In this document: positions 1 to 10,800 of the stretch, one piece after another | Layout of the letters: the number at the start of each line of letters is the position of its first letter | How positions within the stretch are numbered: the first letter of the stretch is position 1 | Assembly: GCA_977006965.1 (NCBI GenBank) | Contig: OZ345378.1 | Span: 930,001-994,000 of the forward strand | DNA: 64,000 bases | Origin: Phymatolithon calcareum | Taxonomy: Eukaryota; Rhodophyta; Florideophyceae; Hapalidiales | Reading direction: 5' to 3' | Notes under the pieces: generated by a model | Seen by the model: only the letters and a program-made list of their open reading frames with translations | Databases searched by the model: none | What the model was told of the DNA's origin: nothing | Translations under genes and position numbers: made by a program

Positions 1-1714
1 TCAAGAAACAACCATTTTTGGGGCGCAGGACGTGCCTTGTCGCCGACGTAGACTCTCCGAGTCTCCTTAATCTGTCGTGTGCGGACACGAAACAGAGAAG
101 GTATGGAAAAGTGGGTGAACAATGGCGGTAAAATCAGGACAGCAGTTCGAATTGGATGTCCTGCACTCCATTTTCGGGTGCACGTCATCCCACCGAGCAC
201 GCGGATAAGCTGGACGTTGCGTGGCAATTTGTGAATACCGCGAACAACACCGGTCTCATTTTCTTCAGGTCTCCGTCAGGTCAAGCCAAATACCCGAACC
301 CGCGCAAATACATTATCCGTGATCGTCCACAAAGCTTATGCTGTGTCGACACGACGAAGATACGGCATACGCAAATGAGCGAAGGATCTGGCGCAACGCG
401 GAACTTTTGGGACTGTTCCTGCAAATTCGAGCATGCGATGGAGTGGATCTGGGGTGACAGTGGACGAGGCACGAATCGGATACTATATAAAACCCCCAAG
501 TTCCCACGAATTTACGACTGCCGCGAAATAAGACCGGTTTTTCCTGCTCCCGCGCGCGTCAAGGTCAATTATCGCGCTGTCCACCCCAAACTCTATCGCA
601 GCCACTCTTTCTCATCTGTTGCAATTGCGTGTCAAAGGTCAAAAGCGGAAGTTGAGGGAGCAATCGTGCATTGAATTGGCACGAAATTGCAGTCACGGAA
701 AGAGATCGAACGTGAGCTCAAAATGCTCGTTTCAAGAAGAATCGTACAGAAAATGGATCTCAGATGTAATTCTTTGTCCTGAAGCCTGCGCCAAACCGTT
801 ATAAAACTAGGGAGGGATGAAAGCTGGAGGCGTTCTACAGCGAAAAATCCACTCTTATGTGGCGAGATGTGGGAGTCGTCGCGCTCGAACCGTATTCCAT
901 TTTTTGCGATGGTCTTCTCACGCGCCGGACTCCATGAGAGGAGCAAGCTTGAGAAAGTGTGTCAATGTGGCATAAGTTTTTATGTAGCACTATATAAATG
1001 TGTTGGTTTCTAACATTTGGCTCTACATTGTTGTTTGGGCGGTCTATGCGTCCGGTGAGACACTAAACAGATGTTAACGCCAGACAGAAACATCTTCTCA
1101 CAACTCTAGTATCTTAAGCAAAGAGCCAACATTTCTCCCCCTCGCATTCTGTCTACCATCACGCGTATTATTTTCGCAATCGGGATGTCCTGATCATGGT
1201 ATTCCAGCCCACGCTCCTGTTCTCAATCCTAGCCGTTGACTCAATTTCTGTTTCATTCTGTTATCTCGGTTGTGCTGCTGTTCGCTTGCAACCTTGTTGG
1301 CCCCCTCAGAAACTGCAGTGCTTTGCCAACTTGTGGAAAACACAGAATATGCGGTACTCCACACAATCTGGTTACAGCGCTCTCTGTCGTCTAAAAAACT
1401 TTTATTGCATTTCCGATTCTTACAGTATCTGTACTCTTTGGTGTGATCGAATGGTGAGTAACGACCTGCTTCACCATTTTGAAACTCCCTTATCATGCAA
1501 TTCGTCAAAAACAGGGAGCAGTCTAACCACAGAAATCTATAATGCCAAACATTCTGACTGTGATAGCTTCTGATAAAAGGTTTTAGCGACGGATGAGGTG
1601 GGAGATTTTCAACCTGTACATGATGTAGACACATAATGCACACTGTTTGAGCAGCGTAATTCCGCTTTGCACCACGATCCCGCCGATGACTGAAGTTGAA
1701 ATTGGGGATCGAGG
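1..1714. repeat. segmental duplication, copy 1 (cyclin 5' flank)
   Basis: This block repeats 19503-21217 in the same orientation at a constant offset of 19502 bp, with only scattered substitutions. In the second copy the block begins at the base next to the start codon of the PHO80-type cyclin, so the duplication probably continues left of the window and may include a second cyclin. Homology ends at about 1714, where LINE-derived sequence begins. A TATA-like tract near 484-491 is kept in both copies. The 172-codon frame at 156-674 is open in both copies, but its differences are mostly amino-acid changing, so I do not call it a gene. Confidence 0.9.
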
Positions 1715-2160
1715 ATATATGTTGATTTATTTTAAAAGCTCCCAAGGCCTCTCTTCAAGAGTAACAGGCCCGCTTTTGCACGATTTTCTAAGCTAACGTA
1801 GTTTGACTATTCAGTATATCATTGATTCGTATTTCTCTCCCAACAAGTGCTCTAGTGAGTCGCTTACATTCATATTCAATTTCAGGACTAATCTTGGATG
1901 GAGATAGAATGCGTTGGAGCGCGACCAGATCAGTCACCGCTGTGACACCAAAGTATGCACCTAGTACTGATTTTCTCCAAAGAGGTGCTCTGTTGAATAT
2001 TAGCCGTAGGCATCTCAACCGTGTAGACCTTTCTCTTACGCGGAGAACCACCGGAAGATTGTTCGAATCAGTTGGTATCTCGAGCGATCTTCCCTCTTCT
2101 TCCTTTGTCCATAACTCAATACCCTTTTCGAAGAACACCCTTTGACTGAGCAGCAAGGCC
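1715..2160 (-). pseudogene. LINE 3' coding remnant and 3' end
   Basis: The minus strand encodes a 122-residue piece (2156 to 1788) containing RLRCLRLIFNRAPLWRKSVL and LVALQRILSPSKISPEIEYE. A recognisable relative, broken by frameshifts, lies at 14863-15360. The 3' boundary reads GGGAGCTTTTAAAATAAATC and recurs near 17668-17690. It abuts the duplicated block exactly where copy 1 stops, so LINE insertion or rearrangement probably ended that copy. The piece is separated from the reverse-transcriptase part by a 1.2-kb GC-rich insert. Decayed; no function expected. Confidence 0.6.
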
Positions 2161-3400
2161 AGAGACGGTGCGGAGGTATGGAATTCTTCTCAGATTTGCC
2201 CACCTCAATCCTGCCATCACCTACCTCTTGAGATCATGCACTGCGTGCAGACCACCGATGATAGCATACACGCCTCTACAAGACAACTACCGCCGGTGCC
2301 CCGCATGAATCGATACCCATTGGTTTGTCGCGGCGACGCATCCAGTGGCAGCGGGAAAGCGACCACGCGCGATGACATCCGGGCGTTGATCGACATCGCT
2401 AATGACTGTCTTGGAGCCGCAACCAGTGGCAGTCGAGGAGCAGCGCCGCGCGAAGGATCCCCGTGCCGAGGCAGGTCGTTCGACACCGTCTCGAGCCGCA
2501 ACTAGCAGCATTCGAGAAGCCGCCACGTGCTAAGACGCTCTCGCGACAACGTAGGTCGCCCGACAGCGCCGGGCGCCACAACCGGTGGCCGCCTGGAAGA
2601 ACTCTTACGCGCGTGACGAACGGGCCAAGGACGCCTTCTGGACGCTTTCCATGCGACCCTCTCATCAGGTTGCGCCACGCGGCGCCGGGCTGCGACAGGC
2701 CGAGACTCTGTGCGTCGCATTCACAGGCGCGTACACCCGGCGGCGGTTGAAAACACAGCTGCACGCAGCGCAGAGTCTAAAGCGCGACAGTCTCACCGGC
2801 GCGCACAGTCGCCAGCAACTGCTCTAGAGTCCGAGCCTCGCCGATCGAAATCTCTATATCAAGTAAGACGCTGAAGAAACCTTGATCTCCAGCACACGCA
2901 TCGCAAGCTTGCAGACGCGTTCATACGGAGGCACGCACTTCGGAACGTGCCTGAACCGAGACGTGAACCGCGCGTAAGGCAGCGAACAGCGTGAGGAGCT
3001 TTCTGGTACACCGGCTGTCCTTTTCCCACAAATGACTCGTGCGATATCTGATTTCTCGGCGGAGGCTAGACAGGTGAGCTTTTCGAGTTGGCAGCCCGCG
3101 TTCTTTTGTTGACCATCCACCCACCCTTCATAGTCTTTTGTAGTAGTAGTGAAGCTATCGCACGGCTACAACTACGGCAATCCGGTTCTCTGGCAAGCGG
3201 TGCTTGTCCGGGAGGAGGTTTCTAAGAGTTACAGGACGGTGTCCGGGAACTCTAGTACGGAGAAGCGCGACACTGCTCGCCTTCTCTGGGGAGCTAGACC
3301 GTTGGACGCCGTGAAAGCAAAGTCGCCAAAAATTTCGGTTTTACGTTTCGAATAAAACCGCAGATCTTTCTAAAGTCTGTCAAGACAGGCGGTCTCCAAG
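2161..3400. other. GC-rich insert inside the LINE remnant
   Basis: This stretch interrupts LINE sequence that is contiguous in the related fragment at 14863-15360. About 2290-2830 is far more GC-rich than its surroundings and is open in several frames on both strands, as expected from composition alone. Weak internal repetition is visible in arginine- and alanine-rich translations. I recognise no protein family. It could be a fragment of a GC-rich host gene or another mobile element. Confidence 0.35.
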
Positions 3401-4971
3401 CCTACCTCGCTATCACAATTATTTCTTTTCGTCGCCCTTTCTTTGAGACTGAGCCCTCCTCCGTTTTATCTAGAGCTTGCTGCAGATCTTCATATTTTTT
3501 GAGGCACTCTATGTCCTTGGTTGCCTCCTTAATGTCTTCATCTCTCCCAGAATACTCATCTGCCTCATCGAGGGGCTTCTTTTGTCTCACTAGACTCGCA
3601 GAGAACCTTTCTGCTTGGTGTCTTCTCCTCATGGCTGGTGGTTCTAGTCGGCATGAACTCGCATTCTACCATGGCGGTGCTGGGCATATGTCCCAAAAAC
3701 ATTCTTGAAGAACAAACCTTCTGCAGATTCGATTGCTGATTGTAATCGCTTTGTCAGTGGCGCCACGTGGAGTGCATACTCCCACTTTGACAAAATAAGC
3801 GACTTGAAGATTCTAATGCATGTCACAGGCTGAAAGCCTCGAACATTGACTCCAATATCCCGCAGTTTGTGTATGCACCTCACTGCATTTCGTACTCTTG
3901 ATAACGCCATGTCGTCTCTTACGCCTTTGTGGTTCATGCTTATCCCGAGATACGAGAGCCTCCATGCTTGATGAAGAACTCGACCCGCAATGTGGAAGGT
4001 GTGTTTGGAAGTCCCTTGTATTTAAGGATCTCGCTCTTTCCTGGCTTTGTGCTCCAGCTCATACTATTTTCCTTCGCCCAGGTCGTCGCTATATCAAGCA
4101 GCTTCTGCATTCCTTCTCCATCCTTTGATTGCAGCTGGACATCGTCAGCGAACAGTTGCGCTGGATTATCAGAGACGTCGCTGGGAACCTTGGAGACCGC
4201 TTCCGCGAATGTGTCCATGAAGATATTGTACAGGCACGGGCTCAGTGGGGACCCTTGAGGTACTCATCGATCGATAATGCACCATGTTCTTGTATCATCG
4301 CCTGCTGACGTAACACACGAGGGTTTCAGAAGATATGCCACCATCCTTGTTATTTCGTCGGGTAGGTTCTTCTCGAGTCTTTTCATGAGGATGTCTCGTG
4401 GTTCCCTGTCATATGCTGCAGAGAGGTCAAGATCCGCGACAAAAGGATGTCCATCTTTCATGGCACATTTTGCACTAAGTATCGCAATATATGTGCTCTT
4501 GTCTTTTCGGAACCTTAGCTGGGCACTGTTAAAGTGGCAGTGTTCCCTTATGTATGAGTCGAGTGCGGAATCGATGATTTTCCTGGCTTGACTTAATAGC
4601 GATATAGGTCTGTAGTTCGGTGCAACATGGGATGAGCCTTTTTTGTACAGAGGGATCAGAGTAGCTTGACGCGACGCTCGCGGAAGACATTTGAGCCTCT
4701 CACATGTCTCCCATAAGGCTAGCAATATACTCAATCCGGCTTCCTTATTCGCATGCATGATTTCAACTGCACTCCGTCAGGGCCGACCGCCTTCCCTTTC
4801 GGTGCTCGGTTGAATGCCCTAGTAATGTGCCGCCTCATTGCCCTGCTGACTGTAAAAACCTTTAGTGGCACATTCCAGTCTTTTTCAGCTTTGTACACAT
4901 TAGAAATATACGCAGAGAACTTGCTTGGATGTACTGGAGCTCCGATTGCCTTGCTCGACCCTTTCCTTCTA
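3401..4971 (-). pseudogene. LINE-type reverse transcriptase, decayed
   Basis: Minus-strand reading pieces together a non-LTR reverse transcriptase. In order: a GKAVGPDGVQ segment (about 4780), LIPLYKKGSSHVAPNYRPIS (about 4640-4580), motif A FVADLDLSAAYD (about 4440-4405), a VPQGSPLSP loop (about 4250), catalytic LFADDVQL (about 4150), and the thumb/C-terminal part to about 3400. Lesions include an in-frame TGA just before VPQGSP (about 4265) and a frameshift near 3938. An RNase H or endonuclease domain is not evident. The element stops at 4971, where family X begins. A C-terminal relative lies at 24937-25593. Confidence 0.85.
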
Positions 4972-5128
4972 ATTGCACGGCACCGCCGGACAGTTCCATG
5001 CTTTACAATTCCATAGTGCAGATGAAGTTGCGAGGCCCAGCACCCGCGCTCGACTACCACAGAAGATCCATCTTACAAGTTCTCTGATCCCTGCATCTCC
5101 GCCCTCTCCAACTTACAAATTTCCTCCC

Positions 5129-5982
5129 TTTCCGTCTCTGTGCGCTTTCGACGGCAACCGTCACGTTTCCATCAAGCGCGTGAGCACCGTGTCGGATGAA
5201 GTGCGCGCGATGGCGCTTGGCGAGTTCGATGTCATGTACCGGCTTCGGAACGCGAAACATCCAAACGTGATCGGACTGTACGAGGCGTACACGACCGAAT
5301 CTACACTCAACCTCGTCATAGAATATTATTCCACCGCGACGTTGAAGGTCGATTCCGTCGTGCCTCGTACGTCACGACGACATTTTACATTATGCCACCT
5401 TTGGTTACCTCGAACACCTTCTTGGCTTAGTCCAGCTGAAGAACGAAGTCTCTCGAGGGCGAAATCGCATTTCTTATGCGCGCCGTTCTGCGAGGATTGT
5501 TTGCCGTGCACAGCTGTGGAGTCATCTATCAAAATGTAAAGCCGCGTAACGTTATGTTACCTGGTTTCAGATCTCGATGCATCACGCCGCAGCTGTGACG
5601 TACAGTTGCACAGTGCGTGGACGTGAAGATTACCGATTTTGGGCTGACGGGACGGTTGACGGAAAAGCGTTCATCCATCGTCGGCTCTATCTGCAGTCGT
5701 GTAGTGCCGTATGGCTGCAAAGTGGACTTATTTGCGATCGGCATTATTTGCATCGAGTATACCGACGGTGCGCCGCAACCAGTGGACGAGAAGCCGTCAT
5801 TAGCCGCACATTGGAGCGACTGTTTCCACGACTTTGTAATCGTGAAATCCGTCGCGCCAGTGTCCGGACAAGCACGGTTTTTCGTCCACCCGGCGAAACG
5901 TGTAATTAACGCAGTCGTGCTGAAGCACCCTTTTTTGAACCAAACAGGGAGACAGGAAGAGATGGCCAACCTGCACTCTTGA
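5129..5982 (+). pseudogene. STE20/PAK-like protein kinase pseudogene
   Basis: Plus-strand pieces give, in order: a beta-3 lysine segment (VSIKRVST, about 5166), an alpha-C/beta-4 segment (GEFDVMYRLRNAKHPNVIGL), beta-5 (NLVIEYY), a catalytic-loop equivalent HSCGVIYQNVKPRNVML (5509-5560), DFG (VKITDFGLTG, about 5623-5650), and an alpha-F region (KVDLFAIGIICIEY, about 5720-5760). HRD is degraded to YQN, and the glycine loop is missing and replaced by CT-rich sequence. Frame changes occur after about 5340 and between the catalytic loop and DFG. The gene lies inside family X copy A, so it was probably captured. It cannot encode an active kinase. Confidence 0.75.
5509..5597. repeat. inverted repeat made of two kinase catalytic loops
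   Basis: Arms of 42 nt (5509-5550 and 5556-5597) are separated by 5 nt and match at about 30 of 42 positions. The plus-strand arm translates as HSCGVIYQNVKPRN. The minus-strand arm translates as HSCGVMHRDLKPGN, a better kinase loop. At least five differences are synonymous third-position changes, as expected if each arm evolved as coding sequence before being joined. Confidence 0.8.
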
Positions 5983-7538
5983 GCGTCTTCTTCTGCGCCA
6001 TTCACCGCTCTGAGCTGCGGCCCTGTTCCTGCTCACGCATACGGTACGGCCCCTGTGTCACTTGTACTTCATCAACCTTGGTACATTTAGTAGATGTTTT
6101 CTGTGCCGTCTTCGCTAAGTTCGGTGATTTTGTAAAGCAAAACCATTCGGTACAGCGCGGTCAACGCTCCAGGGGCCACAGGAAGCACGTATCTTGACCT
6201 TCTACCTCTTCGTTCGCTTGTGAAATTAAACACTGACGTTTTCGATAGACATCCACTTGCCGGAGAAGTAAAGCTGTGGAGATGGTGATTGCTCGCAGGA
6301 AAGCAGACAAAGGAAGCCTCCCCTCTTGAAAAGAAGTTTGAATCTGAACCTCGATCGCATGGTCCTTGGCTTCAAAAACGACGGCATCTTGCTGAGGGGA
6401 GTAACACGCAGGTCGAGGCATGTGTGGTCAAGTATGAGACAGCATGACCCGAAGAGCCGCCGCCAAGTCCTTAGAAGCATTTGGTGAATGTAGCACGGCA
6501 TGTCACCATATCGCGGTGGTCGTATCGGAAAGTGCGAGCGTCACTAACAGCGTTGGTCGGGGTAGCCGGCAACCATGAGAGACAAAGGCACAAAGTGCAA
6601 GGCTTGAGCGTAACTTTCTTAACCATTTGCACTTCTCACGTTTGAGAGACATCCACAGGTCATGGCGGAGGGCCACCTTGAAGAAGATCCGGTGGAGGCA
6701 TTTGCCACCTAAGCGTAAAGCAAGTTGAGTGATCGTAGTTAGGGTTCTTGTGCCCTCCTGCTTATAAGGCTGTCCGTGTAGCATAATATGGAGGGTTCAA
6801 CTCATAATCTTACTGTCGGTCGGCGGGCAGCACACAATAACTTCCGTTCCTGGTCTGGCGAATGTAACGGCTAGAATGCTTGTTAATAGAGCTGTAGTTT
6901 GAGCTTCCTCAAAGGAGTAACGAGCACTATGCCTTGTGGAAACATAACACTGTCGTGGAAGTTGCAGCGCTGGAGGCCAGTCGACGTACATTATCGGGGC
7001 GATGTGACACGTTTCGTCCGTTTTTGGGGGAATGATTTCCCAGAATAGTCATCCGTCAACATCCGAGCTCTCAAATTGTAATTAGTAGACCAAACTTTCT
7101 GAGGTGATAAAGGTCGAATCGCGCACGTTTGAGTTGCTCGATAATCATTGCCCGCCACTTCTGATTCTCGCTACTCTCCTCCCCGCCATACTTTTTCTCC
7201 ACGAGACAGCAGAAGAACCAACAATTTATCCGTTCAACATAGTAATTAAAAATCATGCCGATACTGTCAGTCGGGTCCTCTTTTGTGCCGCTGCTGTCGC
7301 CGGAGACACACCATGGTCTTGTGCGATGTCTGAGATCAGGAAAGGTATGAATATGATTGTTGGCTACAGCTTGATCAATGGCTTCTTGATTGTCTTCTTC
7401 GCCACGTTCTTGCGAGACGAATTTAAGAGGTTCTTGAATATTCATTTCATGGGTTCATCTAGTTGCTTGATGTTTGCAACTGAATTTGATATGCATACAC
7501 TAGTGTCTATTTTACGGAAATTTTCCCTCAATTGAGGG

Positions 7539-7794
7539 TATAGACCAGTGGTGACGCTCGAAGAACAAGGTTGACCTTGAAGGTGTAGGCCAGGACTTTG
7601 GTTAATTGGTTTAGGTGCGGTCCCCTCCATTATGGGAGAGGCCCACATCCCTCGCCTTTTATGCAGAAATTGTAACCTACCACGTAATAGAGTGTCGAGT
7701 CAATCAGACTCAATATTACTTGGCCACGCGCCTGTGTGCGTATCCATGTAATATTACATGTACCTGTAAAGGGGTTGGGCTGACACCGTCTACA
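7539..7794 (-). repeat. 3' LTR of the Gypsy element
   Basis: A 256-bp direct repeat of 12563-12818. On the element strand it begins TGTAGACGG and ends GGTCTATA, so the terminal dinucleotides are TG and TA rather than TG and CA. Confidence 0.93.
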
Positions 7795-7825
7795 GTGCCC
7801 CAATGGCTTTGCGTAGCATTGCCAT

Positions 7826-10800
7826 TCAAATTCTAAGCCCAATCTCTTTAGCCGCCTCTTTGGCGATCTTCTTCTTTTTGGATTTCTTTAGGAAAGCTTC
7901 CACTTCTTCCGGAATATCCTCATGTAGCTCCTTAATCGGCTGCCACGTCCAATCCTTCTTCTCTGGCAATCCCAGCCACTTCACTTGAATATCAAACCCT
8001 GCTTCCTTGTCTCCTGCCATATCCATGAGCTGGTCTATAACTTCGTAGCTGGATTCGCTCTTTTCAATGTGGGCCATTAATTCTTGTGAGACCTCTTCTC
8101 CATTCTTATCAGCTCGGTACTTCAGAAGTCTTGCTGCATGAACTTTTTCGGTTTTCCCGGTCAAGATGCTTTCCACTTCGTAAACCAATTGGCTGCACAC
8201 CTTTGTGATCCTCCTCGGCCCGATCCATCTGTGCGACTGCTTATGTCCCTTATCCTGAGCCCGCCTCACCAGAGCGAAATCACCAACTCCAAAATTAGGA
8301 CAAACTAAATTGGTTTTCTTGTTGTGTGACTTGATTTGTCTCTGCCGGTTAGCCATTACCTTCGCACTCACAGCTTTGTGCATGCTGTCTAATGCACTTT
8401 GAAGGGTTTCGATCTCGATAACCTGCATTGCGCGCACTTTGTCCATGCTATGCGTCTTTAACGTCGCCTCCCCCAACGCCGCAGATTTCATCACTTCCCG
8501 CTCAGGCTTGATACCCGTCATTACTTCCAACGGAGTCCTGAACGTACCATCTTCTTTAGCACCAAGACGCCTAAGCGGTGCCTCGTTTAGGATAGTTTGA
8601 ATCATTCCCACCATACTCGGCCAGTCCTGCGGACCAAGTTTTAGCTCCGACTGAAGGCATCGATAAGCTGCTTGCACATGTTTCATGCAGCTTTCTACGG
8701 TTCCATTCACCCACGGAGAGTAAGCCACCGTGAAGCTGTGTTGAACCTTGTAGTCTTTTGCCAAATTACTCTTTATCTCGTTTTTGAAGTGCGAGCCCTG
8801 ATCGCTCACCCACATTTTCATAACTGAAAACGTTCTTATCCACCGTGCTAAGCATTCTGCTGCAACATCTGCAGTTGCCTTTTTCGCCAAACACAGCCAT
8901 ACATTTGATGATAAATCGTCCCGAAGTACTAGAATGTACTTGTATCCTTCAATACCCATTCCCATGTAGAGAAAGTCAAAATGAATGCCTTCATTGGGCT
9001 TCGTGCCATGGATAGTAGTTGACAATGGTCTTGGTATCCTATGTCCAGTTTTCCCTGTCATGCAATGAAGACACATATTCACGAACTCCGCGATGTCCTC
9101 ATCCATGTTCTTCCAACGGTATGTCTCTTTCAGGATACTTCCTGTCGCCTCTTGCCCTCGATGTCCAGATTTTCCGCAGTGCGCCACGACCAGCAGCTTC
9201 ACTTGCAACGCGGAATCGTCCCTCAGGACCCAAATTTTTCCGTCCCAGCGGTATAAACTGTCAGCATCAATGTGCGCCCCGCTGTCCAAGCACCCTAGAT
9301 TTTTCGCCTGCGATTTCTTGATCATTTGCATGGATGGCCATACAAATCCTTTCTCCATGGGGGACTCAACCATGTCCTTCTCTAGTAACACATGAGTGAT
9401 GCGTTTCACAGCCAAACGCTTTCCTCTGTATCCCCTCCACCACCTTGTCATGATGTCGGCCATGATGTTCTTTTCCCCCTCGATATGCTCGATGACGTAA
9501 GCGAATCTTGACAAAAACAATCCCCAGCGCTGCACTTTTGTTACCACATGTCTGCAAAGTGATGGATTAAGTGCCACTGGATTGAAGGCGAACAGCAAGT
9601 TCCTGTGGTCCGTGAACACGTGTACTTTTTCTTCTGTTAACAACAGGTAATCCATCTTCTCGAAAGTTAGGTAAATGGCATATGCTTCCTTCTCGTAGGT
9701 TGTCCACCTTTCTTCATGTCCTGAGAAGGCTTTGCCCAAGAACGCCAGTGGTTCATGTTTTTGATTTTCGATATCTTGTTCGAGTTCTCCTTTTTCGCAT
9801 TGGGTCACCACCCCTGCCCAATATGCATCCGACGCGTCCGTATACACACATATATCTTTTGTTTCGTCACGATGCGATAGTTTGGTCATGTTTTTCAATT
9901 GCTCCTGGAATTCTTTAAAGAGGTGTCCATGCTCCTCCCCCCATCCCAAACTTGACAGAGTTATCTTTTGAATGGATTTCTTCCTTCGCGACCCACTTCG
10001 CTTGTAGGCCTCTTCCAGTAATGCTCTCATTGGAGCAATTCTGTCCTGAAAATCGGGAATCCCATTCGACATCCACTGAAGACAATGTACGTATTCACAA
10101 AGTTCTCCAGCATTAATGGGTGTATGCATATCCTTCAACCCACTTAAATTCCTTGGATCGAACTGCACTCCTTTCCCGTCGATTACTCTTCCGCACCACC
10201 GCACTACAAGTAGGAATAGGTGACATTTCGTGATCCCAATCTTCAAGTTGAAATCCCGGCAGACTTCGAGAAATTGTCTTAGTTTCTCCAATAATCCCTG
10301 CTCATGTTTGTGGTGCAACATGAAGTCGTCGAGCCATGCCTTGAGACTCTCTCGCATATATGAAAACAATGGTTCCACTTTCGCTTGAAAGTTCGCTGCG
10401 GCATTTTTTGCTCCTTGAGTACACCGTGTCGGCTGTACTATTCTGTTTGACGTCATAAAGCTTAGCTTTTCTTGACTTTCCTCTTCCAGGGGTAGTTGCC
10501 AGTATCCACTGACAAAATCGATTGTCGCAAAAAACCTACTTCCTGCCAGATCCGCCAGTTCAGAGTCTAAATGAGGCATGGGCCATGAGACTGGTATCGT
10601 GTAGTGATTGACCGGAACGTAGTCAAACGTAAGTCTGAATATAGCTGGAGGAGGTTTTGCAACCAGCACCGGTGCTGCAGCCCACTTTGCGTTTTGGTTA
10701 AGCTTCCCGAAGCCAAATTCCAAGACTCGATCGGTATATCCCTCCATGAACTTTCTGCCGTCCGCTGTATAACGTCGCGGCTTTGCCCTGAATGGTTTTG

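Larger units (their letters stand above)
4972..7500 (-). mobile_element. repeat family X, copy A (with kinase cargo)
   Basis: The ends match copy B: 4972-5060 with 21903-22020, and about 6150-7490 with about 22545-23860. The middle is unrelated to copy B and holds a kinase pseudogene. The shared right part reads on the minus strand as broken pieces, including CYVSTRHSARYSFEEAQTTA (about 6950-6890) and ENQKWRAMIIEQLKRARFDL (about 7160). I do not recognise the encoded protein. The copy is cut at 7500 by the TIR of the piggyBac-like transposon. Same flanks with different cargo suggests a gene-capturing element. Confidence 0.6.

Noticed and set aside
156-674. 172-codon open frame, also open in the duplicate at 19658-20176
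   Set aside because: Differences between copies are mostly amino-acid changing, and the frame lies in the cyclin 5' flank. No family features.
1194-1745. 183-codon minus frame with YCKNRKCNKSF, faintly like a transposase zinc finger
   Set aside because: Much shorter in the duplicate copy, differently terminated, and the motif is too weak.
5529-6005. 158-codon minus frame ending in a perfect-looking kinase loop
   Set aside because: Only the 42-nt inverted arm is kinase-like; the rest is antisense to the plus-strand kinase pseudogene.
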